Source: Pseudogulbenkiania subflava DSM 22618
GTDB lineage: Bacteria > Pseudomonadota > Gammaproteobacteria > Burkholderiales > Chromobacteriaceae
Assembly: GCF_900177275.1 (NCBI RefSeq)
Contig: NZ_FXAG01000027.1
Span: 1 to 55,974, forward strand
Length of the DNA stretch: 55,974 nucleotides
Direction of reading: 5' to 3'
Shown: positions 1 to 7,777 of the stretch, piece after piece
Layout: each line of letters begins with the position of its first letter
How positions within the stretch are numbered: the first letter of the stretch is position 1
Notes under the pieces: generated by a model
The model's database searches: none
Told to the model about the DNA's origin: nothing
Seen by the model: only the letters and a program-made list of their open reading frames with translations
Program-made: the position numbers and the translations under genes

Positions 1-53
1 TGTAAAGCATGCCGCCAGCGTTCAATCTGAGCCAGGATCAAACTCTTCAGTTC
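1..53 (-). rRNA. rrs: 16S ribosomal RNA, 5' end (partial)
   Basis: Read on the minus strand, this is the conserved start of bacterial 16S rRNA, including GAAGAGTTTGATCCTGGCTC, followed by the AACGCTGGCGGCATGC stretch typical of Betaproteobacteria. The gene runs off the left edge of the window, so only about 53 nt are present. The 5' end was placed by aligning with the E. coli 16S start from memory and may be off by a few bases. The boxA and promoter at 165-275 belong to this rrn operon. Confidence 0.95.
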
Positions 54-164
54 AATCTCATAGCAATTTTTGGCACGCAAGATCAAAGAAATATCGAGAT
101 ACTTCCTGTCTTGCAGTGCAAGTGTCGGCTTTGCCGAGCACTCACACCTATCGGTTATTCTGTC

Positions 165-176
165 TGTTAAAGAGCG
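165..176 (-). promoter_or_regulatory. boxA antitermination signal in the rrn leader
   Basis: On the minus strand the sequence reads CGCTCTTTAACA, differing at one base from the E. coli rrn boxA TGCTCTTTAACA. It lies between the rrn promoter and the 16S start, where the NusB/NusE antitermination complex loads on nascent pre-rRNA. Confidence 0.85.
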
Positions 177-221
177 GTGCTGACCGCCTCGTTTCCGTCG
201 CGGCGTCAGCTGAGGAGGCGA

Positions 222-275
222 ACTATACGCCCCGACCCCACCCCCGTCAACGCCTTTTTACGGAAATTTTGCAGA
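222..275 (-). promoter_or_regulatory. rrn promoter with AT-rich UP-like element
   Basis: On the minus strand there is TTGACG (250-245), a 17-bp spacer, and TATAGT (227-222), a near-consensus sigma-70 promoter with a GC-rich discriminator. Directly upstream (about 251-275) is an A/T-tract segment suitable for contact with the alpha-subunit C-terminal domains. Transcription would start near 215 and lead through boxA into 16S. Confidence 0.8.
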
Positions 276-411
276 AAGCTGCCATTCCCGCAAAAAATCA
301 CCCATAAGTCCATGAATAAAAACAACTTACCCGAATCAAGTTTTTTGCAGACCCCTCGCCAACCGGCCCGGCACCGCCCTTGTAGCCACCTTCCACACGC
401 CCGGAAAAAAC

Positions 412-441
412 AAAAAGCCGGCAAAAAAGCCGGCTTTTTTT
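412..441 (-). terminator. Terminator downstream of hslU, bidirectional in form
   Basis: Two GCCGGC arms (417-422 and 429-434) flank an A6 loop, with A-runs before and T-runs after, so U-tracts occur on both strands. It lies 45 bp past the hslU stop and upstream of the rrn promoter, separating the hslVU transcript from rRNA transcription. Confidence 0.85.
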
Positions 442-485
442 GAAAATACCGCTTCCAAGCAATCGAAAATGGCAATGCGCTCCCT

Positions 486-1829
486 TTATAGGACGTAGCG
501 CGCCAGGTCTTCGCGCTGCGACAGCATGTCGAGTTTGCTGTCGACGTAGGCGGCGTCGACTTCGAAGCGGCCGGTGCGGGCGTCGAAGGAGATTTCCTCA
601 AGCAGCTTTTCGATCACGGTGTACAGGCGGCGCGCCCCAATGTTCTCGGTCTTTTCATTGACGTGCCAGGCGATCTCGGCCATGCGCTGGATGCCGCTGT
701 CGGCGAACACCAGCTCGACGCCTTCGGTCGCGAGCAGCGCTTCGTATTGGCGCGTCAGGCAGGCGTCGGTGTTGGTGAGGATCTGGCGGAAGTCGTCGAC
801 GGTCAGCGAGGTCAGTTCGACGCGGATCGGGAAGCGGCCCTGCAGTTCCGGGATCAGGTCGGACGGCTTGGCGAGATGGAAGGCGCCGGAGGCGATGAAC
901 AGGATATGGTCGGTTTTGACCATGCCGTACTTGGTGGTGACGGTGGTGCCTTCGACCAGCGGCAACAGGTCGCGCTGCACGCCGGCGCGCGAGACGTCGG
1001 CGCCGTTGCCTTCGCTGCGGCTGGCGACCTTGTCGATTTCGTCGATGAAGACGATGCCGTTCTGTTCGACGTTCTGCAGCGCTTCCTGCTTGATCTCGTC
1101 CTCGTTCACCAGCTTGGCGGCTTCTTCTTCGATGACCAGCTTGAGCGCTTCGGCCACTTTCAGCTTGCGCGCCTTCTGCTTGCCGCTGCCCAGGCCCTGG
1201 AACATGGTCTGCAGCTGGCTGGAGAAGTCTTCCATGCCCGGCGGGGCGAGGATTTCCATCTTGGCCTGCGGCGCGGCGACGTTGATTTCGATTTCCTTGT
1301 CGTCGAGCTTGCCCTCGCGCAGCATCTGGCGGAATTTGAGCCGGGTGGCGCTGTCTTCGGGCTTGCTGGCGGGCGCTTCTTCCTCGCCGGCGAAGAAGCC
1401 GGCCGGCTGGCGAGCCGGCGGTAGCAGCACGTCGAGGATACGGTCTTCGGCGGCGTCTTCGGCGCGGTGACGCAGGCGCTTGATGGCGGCGTCGCGGGTG
1501 TCCTTGATAGCGATCTCGGTGAGGTCGCGGATGATGGTGTCGACGTCACGGCCGACGTAGCCGACCTCGGTGAACTTGGTGGCTTCGACCTTGATGAAGG
1601 GGGCGTTGGCCAGCCGAGCCAGACGGCGGGCGATTTCGGTCTTGCCGACGCCGGTCGGGCCGATCATCAGGATGTTCTTGGGGGTGATTTCGCTCTTGAG
1701 CGGTTCGCTCACCTGCTGGCGGCGCCAGCGGTTGCGCAGGGCGATGGCCACGGCGCGTTTGGCGGCGTCTTGGCCGATGATGTGCTTGTTCAGCTCGTGA
1801 ACGATTTCCGGCGGGGTCATTTGTGTCAT
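486..1829 (-). CDS. hslU: ATP-dependent protease ATPase subunit HslU
   Basis: HslU is the AAA+ unfoldase ring that feeds substrates to the HslV peptidase in the cytoplasm. The 447-residue protein starts [20 protein letters not shown], as the family does. It carries Walker A GPTGVGKT at residues 57-64 and Walker [10 protein letters not shown], with the variable I-domain between them, and ends in the family's short tail ARYVL, which in HslU inserts into HslV. The open frame continues upstream, but the ATG at 1829 matches the family start. An unusually long 230-bp spacer separates it from hslV. Confidence 0.97.
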   Translation of the reverse strand: MTQMTPPEIVHELNKHIIGQDAAKRAVAIALRNRWRRQQVSEPLKSEITPKNILMIGPTGVGKTEIARRLARLANAPFIKVEATKFTEVGYVGRDVDTIIRDLTEIAIKDTRDAAIKRLRHRAEDAAEDRILDVLLPPARQPAGFFAGEEEAPASKPEDSATRLKFRQMLREGKLDDKEIEINVAAPQAKMEILAPPGMEDFSSQLQTMFQGLGSGKQKARKLKVAEALKLVIEEEAAKLVNEDEIKQEALQNVEQNGIVFIDEIDKVASRSEGNGADVSRAGVQRDLLPLVEGTTVTTKYGMVKTDHILFIASGAFHLAKPSDLIPELQGRFPIRVELTSLTVDDFRQILTNTDACLTRQYEALLATEGVELVFADSGIQRMAEIAWHVNEKTENIGARRLYTVIEKLLEEISFDARTGRFEVDAAYVDSKLDMLSQREDLARYVL

Positions 1830-1890
1830 GGCGTATTTCCGGCAAGGTTGGCCGAAGGCGTCGGCCAAGCTCGGGCCCGGCTCCGGCTGG

Positions 1891-1960
1891 GACCGCCGCA
1901 CGCTCTTATATATAGAGCAACGGCGGTCGGATGTTACGGTGGCCCCGAGACGGTCGGGGC
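1891..1960 (-). other. Two strong hairpins in the hslV-hslU spacer
   Basis: The first hairpin pairs GACCGCCG (1891-1898) with CGGCGGTC (1921-1928) and has an inner GCTCT/AGAGC stem closing on TATATAT. The second pairs GCCCCGA (1942-1948) with TCGGGGC (1954-1960). Neither is followed by a T-run on the minus strand, so they do not look like intrinsic terminators. They may protect mRNA ends or block exonucleases, setting the HslV to HslU ratio. The function is inferred only. Confidence 0.6.
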
Positions 1961-2059
1961 ATGCTTTGGCAAAGCCCTTCGCGACGGACGTGCCGGCCTC
2001 CACGGCGCGCGCGCCGCTGGCGCTCAGGCGGCGGAGGCGGTGGCCGGGGCGGCGGGTGT

Positions 2060-2596
2060 TCAGTCCAGCGTTTCGATCAGGTGGTTGTGGTTGGTGTAGA
2101 TGCAGATGTCGCCGGCGATCTCCAGCGACTTCTTGACCACCACGGCCGGGTCGAGTTCGGTGTTTTCGAACAGCGCGCGCGCCGCCGACTGGGCGAAGGC
2201 GCCGCCGGAGCCGATCGCGGCGATGCCTTGCTCGGGCTCGAGCACGTCGCCGTTGCCGGTAATGATGAGCGTGCTTTCCTTGTCGGCCACGATCAGCATC
2301 GCTTCCAGGCGACGCAGCATGCGGTCGGTGCGCCAGTCCTTGGCGAGTTCCACCGCCGAGCGCACCAGGTGGCCCTGGTGCTTTTCCAGCTTGGCTTCGA
2401 AACGCTCGAAGAGGGTGAAGGCATCGGCGGTGCCGCCGGCAAAACCGGCCAGCACCTTGTCGTGATAGAGGCGGCGAACCTTGCGCGCGGTGGCCTTGAT
2501 CACGATATTGCCGAGGGTGACCTGTCCGTCACCGCCCAGCGCCACGCGCTGTCCACGGCGGACGGAGACGATGGTGGTTCCGTCAAACTGCTGCAT
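2060..2596 (-). CDS. hslV: ATP-dependent protease subunit HslV
   Basis: HslV is the proteasome-like peptidase partner of HslU. The 178-residue protein begins [15 protein letters not shown]. Threonine 7 should be the catalytic N-terminal nucleophile after removal of a six-residue propeptide, the arrangement seen in betaproteobacteria, whereas in E. coli the threonine is residue 2. The GGDGQVTLG segment and the [14 protein letters not shown] region are typical. A GGAACAAG ribosome site precedes the ATG. It is the first gene of the hslVU pair and has a candidate heat-shock promoter just upstream. Confidence 0.97.
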   Translation of the reverse strand: MQQFDGTTIVSVRRGQRVALGGDGQVTLGNIVIKATARKVRRLYHDKVLAGFAGGTADAFTLFERFEAKLEKHQGHLVRSAVELAKDWRTDRMLRRLEAMLIVADKESTLIITGNGDVLEPEQGIAAIGSGGAFAQSAARALFENTELDPAVVVKKSLEIAGDICIYTNHNHLIETLD

Positions 2597-2611
2597 GTTC
2601 TTGTTCCAATG

Positions 2612-2644
2612 AAAAAAGCTACCGGCGAGCTGCCAGCAGCTTTT
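2612..2644 (-). promoter_or_regulatory. Hairpin with U-tract in the hslV 5'UTR
   Basis: On the minus strand a 13-bp stem (AAAAGCTGCTGGC, with G-U pairs) closes on AGCTC and is followed by T6, ending 15 nt before the hslV ATG. By shape it is an intrinsic terminator for the YdcH-like gene. It would also be the very 5' end of the transcript from the candidate sigma-32 promoter, so it could act as a stabilising 5' stem-loop or an attenuator. Confidence 0.65.
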
Positions 2645-2648
2645 CAGG

Positions 2649-2676
2649 ATATGTAGGCAAGTGGACGGATTACAAG
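2649..2676 (-). promoter_or_regulatory. Candidate sigma-32 heat-shock promoter of hslVU
   Basis: On the minus strand CTTGTAA (2676-2670), 12 bp, then CCTACATAT (2657-2649) resembles the RpoH consensus CTTGAAA-(11-16)-CCCCATNT. The position upstream of hslV fits the known heat-shock control of hslVU in other proteobacteria. Predicted transcription starts at about 2643, at the base of the downstream hairpin. Confidence 0.5.
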
Positions 2677-2680
2677 CGGC

Positions 2681-2926
2681 TCAGGACACGCCGCCGCGGA
2701 TCAGCCGGTAGAGTTCGTCCTTCAAGGCCAGACGGGTTTTCTTGAGCCGTTCCAGTTCCACGTCGCTGGCGGCCTCCAGCTCGTTCTCGATGCGCACCAC
2801 GGCCTTGTCGGCCTGCTCGTAGTCGATGAACAGGCGGGTAAAGCGGGCGCTATCCTGCTTGAGTTGGTGGATCTTGTCCTGCTCGCCGGGAAACTCGGCG
2901 GCGAGGGGGTGATGGTCGATGTGCAT
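2681..2926 (-). CDS. YdcH/DUF465 family small protein
   Basis: This 81-residue, highly charged helical protein starts MHIDHHPLAAEFPGEQDKIH and ends in LKKTRLALKDELYRLIRG, the pattern of the DUF465 (YdcH) family. The family's function is not established. The chosen ATG at 2926 has an AGGAG site 7 nt upstream; a longer frame reaches 2971 but lacks such a site. It lies upstream of hslV on the same strand but is probably a separate transcript because a terminator-like hairpin intervenes. Confidence 0.8.
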   Translation of the reverse strand: MHIDHHPLAAEFPGEQDKIHQLKQDSARFTRLFIDYEQADKAVVRIENELEAASDVELERLKKTRLALKDELYRLIRGGVS

Positions 2927-3034
2927 GGCACGCTCCTGCAAGGGATGGAAGGCAATAGGGGATGGAACCATGCTACGCCCGACGCCGGATACCCCCGTTG
3001 ACCTGTATCAAATACGCACAGCCGCTATGTGAAT

Positions 3035-3053
3035 GATAATAATTTGCGTTATC
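3035..3053 (+). promoter_or_regulatory. Fur box upstream of tonB
   Basis: The 19-mer GATAATAATTTGCGTTATC matches the Fur consensus GATAATGATAATCATTATC at 14 of 19 positions, with intact outer arms GATAAT and TTATC. It ends 8 bp before the tonB ATG, so bound Fur would block the promoter or initiation. This predicts iron repression of tonB-exbB-exbD. Confidence 0.8.
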
Positions 3054-3061
3054 ATCCTAGC

Positions 3062-3763
3062 ATGAATTCGCGTACCGAACGTTTTGCCGCCCTGAGCGGC
3101 GTCACCTTGCTGCACGTCGCCGCGCTGGCCGGGCTGATCCTGCTGGCGAGCCAGCGCGTGCCGATCACGCCGCCGCAATTGGCACGCATGGAGCTGGTTT
3201 CCCTGGCCGCACCGCATCCGGCCACTCCGGCGCCGGCCGTGCAGGCGGCGCCACGCCCCGAGCCGAGGCCCAGGCTCGAGCATCCGGCCGCGCGCCGTAG
3301 CGCTGCCACCTCCCCGCCGCTATTGAGTACCTCGGCGCCACGTCCCAGTGCGGCGACACCGAGCGCCGCGCCGTCCCCGTCCCCGTCCCCGGCGCCGGAG
3401 GAGCACCGCAGCGAGGCCGCCGCCACGGCCAGCAACGCGGCCCCGGCCAAGACGGCCGAGGCGGCCGACGCCCCGATCACCCCGCCGCTCTACCGCGGCG
3501 GCTACCTGGACAACCCCAAGCCTCGCTACCCGGCGCTGTCGCTGGAGCTGAACGAGACCGGCACGGTGCGCGTGCGGGTGCAGGTGAGCGCCGAAGGCCG
3601 CGCGCTGGACGTCAGCCTGGCGCAGAGCAGCGGCTACCCGCGGCTGGACCGCGCGGCGCTGGAGGCGGTGCGCCAATGGCGCTTTGTTCCGGCCCGGCGC
3701 GGGCAGGAGGCCATTCCCTTCAACTTCATCGTACCCGTCGATTTTTCCATCAAAAGCCACTGA
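3062..3763 (+). CDS. tonB: Energy transducer TonB
   Basis: TonB links the inner-membrane proton motive force to outer-membrane receptors such as siderophore and haem transporters. The 233-residue protein has a cytoplasmic N-terminus, one membrane segment at about 11-29, a long Pro/Ala-rich periplasmic spacer (about 35-145) and a C-terminal TonB domain. That domain carries a YPALSLELNETGTVRVRV stretch and an AVRQWRFVPA motif. The ATG at 3062 follows the Fur box; an upstream in-frame ATG at 3029 lies inside it and is unlikely. exbB starts 3 nt after the stop codon. Confidence 0.93.
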   Translation: MNSRTERFAALSGVTLLHVAALAGLILLASQRVPITPPQLARMELVSLAAPHPATPAPAVQAAPRPEPRPRLEHPAARRSAATSPPLLSTSAPRPSAATPSAAPSPSPSPAPEEHRSEAAATASNAAPAKTAEAADAPITPPLYRGGYLDNPKPRYPALSLELNETGTVRVRVQVSAEGRALDVSLAQSSGYPRLDRAALEAVRQWRFVPARRGQEAIPFNFIVPVDFSIKSH

Positions 3764-3766
3764 ACC

Positions 3767-4444
3767 ATGAATCTGCTTACCGTATTCCACCAAGGGGACG
3801 CCGTGCTCGTGACGGTGTTCATGCTGCTCATCGCCATGTCGATCCTGACCTGGTACGTCATCGCGCTGCGCGCCGTGCAGGGCTGGCGCGCGCGCCGCGA
3901 CAACAAGTTGGCCGAAGCCGCGCTGTGGAACGCCGCGAACTGGCGGGCGGCGGAGACGGCACTGGCCGACTCGGGCTCGGCCTACGCCAACCTGGCGCGT
4001 GACGGGCTGTCGGCGCTGCGCCACTTCCACGCCAACGCGCAACGCTCGCTGGGGCAGGCCTGCGACCTGAACGAATTCCTCACCCGCGCCATCCGCAAGC
4101 GGCTGGCGCAGGAAACCGGCCGCCACGAGGCGGGCATGACGCTGCTGGCCTCAGTCGGTTCGACCGCGCCGTTCATCGGCCTGTTCGGCACGGTGTGGGG
4201 CATCTACCACGCGCTGGTGAACATCGGGACAGAGGGACAGGTGTCGATCGCCACCGTGGCGGGGCCGATCGGCGAGGCGCTGGTGGCGACCGCCGCCGGC
4301 CTGGCGGCGGCGATTCCGGCGGTGCTGGCGTACAACACCTTCATGCGCCTGCAGCGGGTGATGGCGCAGCAGATGGACCACTTCGCGCACGACCTGCACG
4401 CGCAACTGCTGACCCAGGCAGGAGAGATCGATGGCGTTCGGTAG
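3767..4444 (+). CDS. exbB: TonB-system proton channel protein ExbB
   Basis: ExbB is the pentameric inner-membrane scaffold that forms, with ExbD, the proton-driven motor energising TonB. The 225-residue protein belongs to the MotA/TolQ/ExbB family. It has one N-terminal membrane helix (about 12-34), a cytoplasmic loop, and two C-terminal helices within the signature region GSTAPFIGLFGTVWGIYHAL and GEALVATAAGLAAAIPAVLA. It overlaps exbD by 14 bp, so the two are probably translationally coupled. Its position in the Fur-box operon supports the ExbB call over TolQ. Confidence 0.94.
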   Translation: MNLLTVFHQGDAVLVTVFMLLIAMSILTWYVIALRAVQGWRARRDNKLAEAALWNAANWRAAETALADSGSAYANLARDGLSALRHFHANAQRSLGQACDLNEFLTRAIRKRLAQETGRHEAGMTLLASVGSTAPFIGLFGTVWGIYHALVNIGTEGQVSIATVAGPIGEALVATAAGLAAAIPAVLAYNTFMRLQRVMAQQMDHFAHDLHAQLLTQAGEIDGVR

Positions 4445-4841
4445 TTTCGACAAGGGCGAGCACGCCCCGATGGCGGAGATCAACACCACGCCGCTGGTCG
4501 ACGTGATGCTGGTGCTGCTGGTGGTGTTCATCATCACCGCGCCGCTGTTGACCAACGCGGTCAAGGTCGACCTGCCGCAGGCGGCGGCGGCCCGCTTCCA
4601 GGACAAGCCGGAGGCGATCCGGCTGGCGGTGAAGCCGGACGGCCGCTACTTCTGGAATGACGCCCCGGTGGCGCGCGAGGCGCTGGCGGCGCGTTTTGCC
4701 TCCGCCGCCAAGGCCAACCCGCGGGTGGAACTGCACCTGCGCGCCGACAAGAGCGCGCGCTACGAATACGTTGCCGAGGCGCTGGCCAGCGCCCAGCAGA
4801 GTGGAGTGAGCCGTATCGGCTTCGTCACCGAAGCCCCCTGA
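4431..4841 (+). CDS. exbD: TonB-system protein ExbD
   Basis: This 136-residue single-pass membrane protein belongs to the ExbD/TolR family. The segment PLVDVMLVLLVVFIITAPL holds the essential membrane aspartate (Asp24, equivalent to E. coli Asp25), followed by a periplasmic domain. It overlaps the end of exbB, consistent with coupled synthesis of the ExbB-ExbD motor. It is the last recognisable gene of the tonB operon. Confidence 0.94.
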   Translation: MAFGSFDKGEHAPMAEINTTPLVDVMLVLLVVFIITAPLLTNAVKVDLPQAAAARFQDKPEAIRLAVKPDGRYFWNDAPVAREALAARFASAAKANPRVELHLRADKSARYEYVAEALASAQQSGVSRIGFVTEAP

Positions 4842-4907
4842 TCCACCCCTGATTCCCGCGCGACACGCCCCACGGACTTCCACGACAGAGGGAGGCCGCG
4901 GGCCGTC

Positions 4908-5255
4908 GTGCGTCCGCAATCCGTCACCACCCATCCTTTTTGCAGAGGAAACCATGACCCCACAGAGCCTGAAGGCTTCGGCCAACGTCGCTCAATCCAA
5001 ACTGCCGGCCCGGCGCCGCGCCAGGAGCAGCTGGACGAACACCTGAACGTCTTTGCCGCGACCCGTGCCTACGGCGAATACCGGCAGCCGCAAGCCGCCC
5101 TGGAGCACTGCGTGTCGTCGGTACTCAGCGCCGCGCAGCAGCCGGACGGCATGGACGAAAACCAGATCATCCAGCTGATGAACGAACTGGAGCAGCACAG
5201 CCAAGCCATGCTGCAACTGTTCGACCGCATGGCCGACGAGCGCTCCGCCCGCTAG
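4908..5255 (+). CDS. Small hypothetical protein, start or frame uncertain
   Basis: The frame ending at 5255 encodes a helical, Gln/Glu/Ala-rich C-terminal part (…FAATRAYGEYRQPQAALEH…, MDENQIIQLMNELEQHSQAM) that looks like real protein. No good start exists in this frame: the GTG at 4908 lacks a ribosome site. The best site (AGAGGAAACC) precedes an ATG at 4954 in another frame, which gives only 30 residues and stops at 5046. A single net frameshift in the GC-run around 5008-5028 would join the two. It is either a frameshifted gene or an assembly error. No family was recognised. Confidence 0.4.
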   Translation: MRPQSVTTHPFCRGNHDPTEPEGFGQRRSIQTAGPAPRQEQLDEHLNVFAATRAYGEYRQPQAALEHCVSSVLSAAQQPDGMDENQIIQLMNELEQHSQAMLQLFDRMADERSAR

Positions 5256-5264
5256 CCATGACCT

Positions 5265-5297
5265 GTGCCGGCGTCTTCCCTGACGAGACGCCGGCAC
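5265..5297 (+). terminator. Terminator-like hairpin after the small orphan gene
   Basis: A perfect 12-bp stem (GTGCCGGCGTCT paired with AGACGCCGGCAC) with a 9-nt loop begins 9 nt after the stop at 5255. No U-tract follows, so it may be a processing or Rho-linked transcript end rather than a classic intrinsic terminator. Confidence 0.5.
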
Positions 5298-6021
5298 CCA
5301 CGGCCCCGCCTGGCTTCCCCGTATCACCCAGCGCTACCTGCGCTGACCGCAGCCGCGGCTCCCCCGCCTCTCCCCACCCTCTCGGCCCTGCCGCCGATTC
5401 CCAGCCATACCCTGATTCAGCCGCCCCGGCCCCCGAGGCGGCGCGGCCGCGTCCCCGCGACAAGCGGCTGCAACGCCTTTGCCCGTTTCAGAACCGCGGC
5501 CCCCTCTTGGCGTTGTTCGCGGCGTTGCCGTACTACGTGCACGGTCCGCCGCCGCGCGCCCGGCCACAATCGCGGCACCGGGTTTTGTCCGCGGTACTTT
5601 AAAGACAGCAGGGCCGAAGGACCAACCACCACCGCAGTGCTTAATCAGGCAAGGCTCCGGCACCATCTAAACACCATTAATTACGTAAATAAATAATGTA
5701 TTTCATTTTATAAATTACAAAACGAGAAAATGGCGCCACGGCTGCGTCACAAAATCTGAAAATTTCATCGCTAGAATCGCTCCTCAGTTCAGCTCTGAAA
5801 AGCCCACCATCCGGCCTGGTCATGACCCCTGGGGGCCGCCTCCCCGGCCACCCATGGCTTGAAACAAAAACCCGGGTGCATGGCCGTTTATTTACACACA
5901 TAATTTAAAATCCGACGGTCACGGCCCCGACAACAACATCCACACCGCCGTGGCCCGGCTGGCCGGCCACCACCGGCAGACCGGACGACACTCGACACAG
6001 ACAACCTGGAGCAAGCAGAGC
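5298..6021 (+). other. Intergenic region with no convincing gene, part AT-rich
   Basis: The left part (5300-5640) is C/G-rich. Its open frames are low-complexity Pro/Arg/Ala translations without ribosome sites and look like shadows. The part at about 5670-5780 is strikingly AT-rich for this genome and includes ATTAATTACGTAAATAAATA. It probably holds the promoter or regulatory region of the chemoreceptor gene at 6022. No riboswitch, RNA gene or insertion element was recognised. Confidence 0.5.
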
Positions 6022-7632
6022 ATGCGCCTACGCACACGACTAATGATCCTTGTCCTCGCCAGCTTTCTCGGCACCCTGCTCATCGCCGGCCTGGCGCTCC
6101 ACTCGCTGCGCAGCGAGCTCTACGCCCAGAAGAGCGAGCAGATCACGGTGGCCCTGCGCATGGCGGAAGGCGTGATGAACCGCTATGGCACGCTGGAACA
6201 ACAAGGCAAGCTGAGCCGTACCGAGGCCGAACAGCAGACCAGCGCCGCCCTCAACATGCTGCGCGTGGATGACCTCTACTTCTTCGCCCGGGACGCCAAC
6301 AACGTGCTCAAGGTGCATCCCAAGAAGGAACGCGTGGGCAAGGTGGACCTCGGCAGCACGCTGCCGGACGGACGCACCACGGTGGCGGCCTACGACGAGG
6401 CGCTGGCGGGCCACAAGTACGGCATCACCACGATCCAGACCCCGCGCGGCGGCGGCCAGCAGCCGATACCGAAGCTGAACGGCGTGGTGCGCTACGAACG
6501 CTGGGGCTGGACGGTCGGCACCGGCATCTTCGTCGACGACGTCGACGCCATCTTCTGGCGCGAGGCGTCGCTGCTGCTCGGCGTCAGCGCGGTAGTCATG
6601 ATCGGCGTCGGCCTGCTGTCGCTGGCGATGTCGCGGCGCATCATCGGCACGCTGGGCGGCGAGCCCGCCTACGCCGCCGAGATCATGGAGGCCATCGCCG
6701 CTGGCGACCTGAGCCGCGACATCGTCACTCAGGGCCGGGAACACAGTTTGCTGATGGCGATGCGGCGCATGCAGTCGGGGCTGCGCCAGATGATTGACCA
6801 GATCAACCGCTCGTCGACGCTGATGACGCATACCGCCCAGGAGCTGGCCGGCGAGATGCGCAAGTTGGACCAGGTATCGAGCACGGCCAGTGAGTCGACC
6901 ACCTCCGCCGCCGCCGCCATCGAACAGCTGTCGGTCAGCATCGACCACGTCTCCGACAGCGCACGGCAGACCGAAAACGACTCGCAGACGATGGCGGAAC
7001 TGGCGCGCAGCAGCTGTGGCTTCGCCCAGGAGGCGGCCGGAAGCATCCTCGCCGTATCCGGCCAGGTGACCGGCGCCGCCGCCATGGTGGCACGCCTGAC
7101 CGAGCACACCAGCAGCATCAGCGGCATCGTCGAGACCATTCACGACATCGCCAACCAGACCAACCTGCTGGCGCTGAACGCGGCCATCGAGGCGGCGCGC
7201 GCCGGCGAGACCGGGCGCGGCTTCGCTGTGGTGGCGGACGAGGTGCGCAAGCTGGCGGAACGCACCGCCGAGGCCACCAGCGAAATCGCCAACATCATCG
7301 GTACGGTGGTGAACGAGACGTCGACGGTATCGGCACGCATGGAGGAAATCCGTCCGGCGGTGGAAAACGGCGCGAGCCAGGTGAACGAAGCGGCCGCGGC
7401 CCTCAATCGCATCAGCCGCAGTGCCGAACAGACCCTGGCGCTGTTCCGCAACGTCGCCTACTCGATGTCCGAGCAAAGCCAGGCCGGCACCAGCATTGCC
7501 GGCAGCGTGGAGCAGGTGGCGGGGGTGGTGACGGAAACGCGCAGCGCCGTGGCCCTGGCCACGCGGGTGGTGCATGACATCGACAGCATGGCCAAGAGCC
7601 TGCACGACGCCGTGTCGCGCTTCCGGCTGTAA
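6022..7632 (+). CDS. Methyl-accepting chemotaxis protein with single Cache sensor
   Basis: This 536-residue inner-membrane chemoreceptor would signal through CheA/CheW. It has a membrane helix at about 8-28, a periplasmic sensor at about 30-182 resembling the sCache_2 fold ([38 protein letters not shown]), a second helix at about 185-207, a HAMP-like linker and a signalling domain. The tip of that domain contains [20 protein letters not shown] and [18 protein letters not shown]. It lacks the C-terminal pentapeptide that tethers CheR. The ATG at 6022 was chosen because the membrane helix follows directly; the frame extends upstream to 5950. The ligand cannot be read from sequence. Confidence 0.9.
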   Translation: MRLRTRLMILVLASFLGTLLIAGLALHSLRSELYAQKSEQITVALRMAEGVMNRYGTLEQQGKLSRTEAEQQTSAALNMLRVDDLYFFARDANNVLKVHPKKERVGKVDLGSTLPDGRTTVAAYDEALAGHKYGITTIQTPRGGGQQPIPKLNGVVRYERWGWTVGTGIFVDDVDAIFWREASLLLGVSAVVMIGVGLLSLAMSRRIIGTLGGEPAYAAEIMEAIAAGDLSRDIVTQGREHSLLMAMRRMQSGLRQMIDQINRSSTLMTHTAQELAGEMRKLDQVSSTASESTTSAAAAIEQLSVSIDHVSDSARQTENDSQTMAELARSSCGFAQEAAGSILAVSGQVTGAAAMVARLTEHTSSISGIVETIHDIANQTNLLALNAAIEAARAGETGRGFAVVADEVRKLAERTAEATSEIANIIGTVVNETSTVSARMEEIRPAVENGASQVNEAAAALNRISRSAEQTLALFRNVAYSMSEQSQAGTSIAGSVEQVAGVVTETRSAVALATRVVHDIDSMAKSLHDAVSRFRL

Positions 7633-7777
7633 CGCAACCCTTGGCCGAAACCGGACCGTCAGGCGCAGGCTGATCAGCGAGTCACCGCCCGCGCAACGCC
7701 ACGGCATGGCGCACAAAACTGGTCGATACTGATACTGACATTTCTTCGGCCACAACCACAGCGACCGGACCTCCGCC

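Noticed and set aside
5258-5696. Plus- and minus-strand ORFs after the small orphan gene
   Set aside because: Pro/Arg/Ala low-complexity translations without ribosome sites or domains.
5650-6021. Possible riboswitch before the chemoreceptor
   Set aside because: Looked for cyclic-di-GMP and other conserved cores; no matching motif was found.
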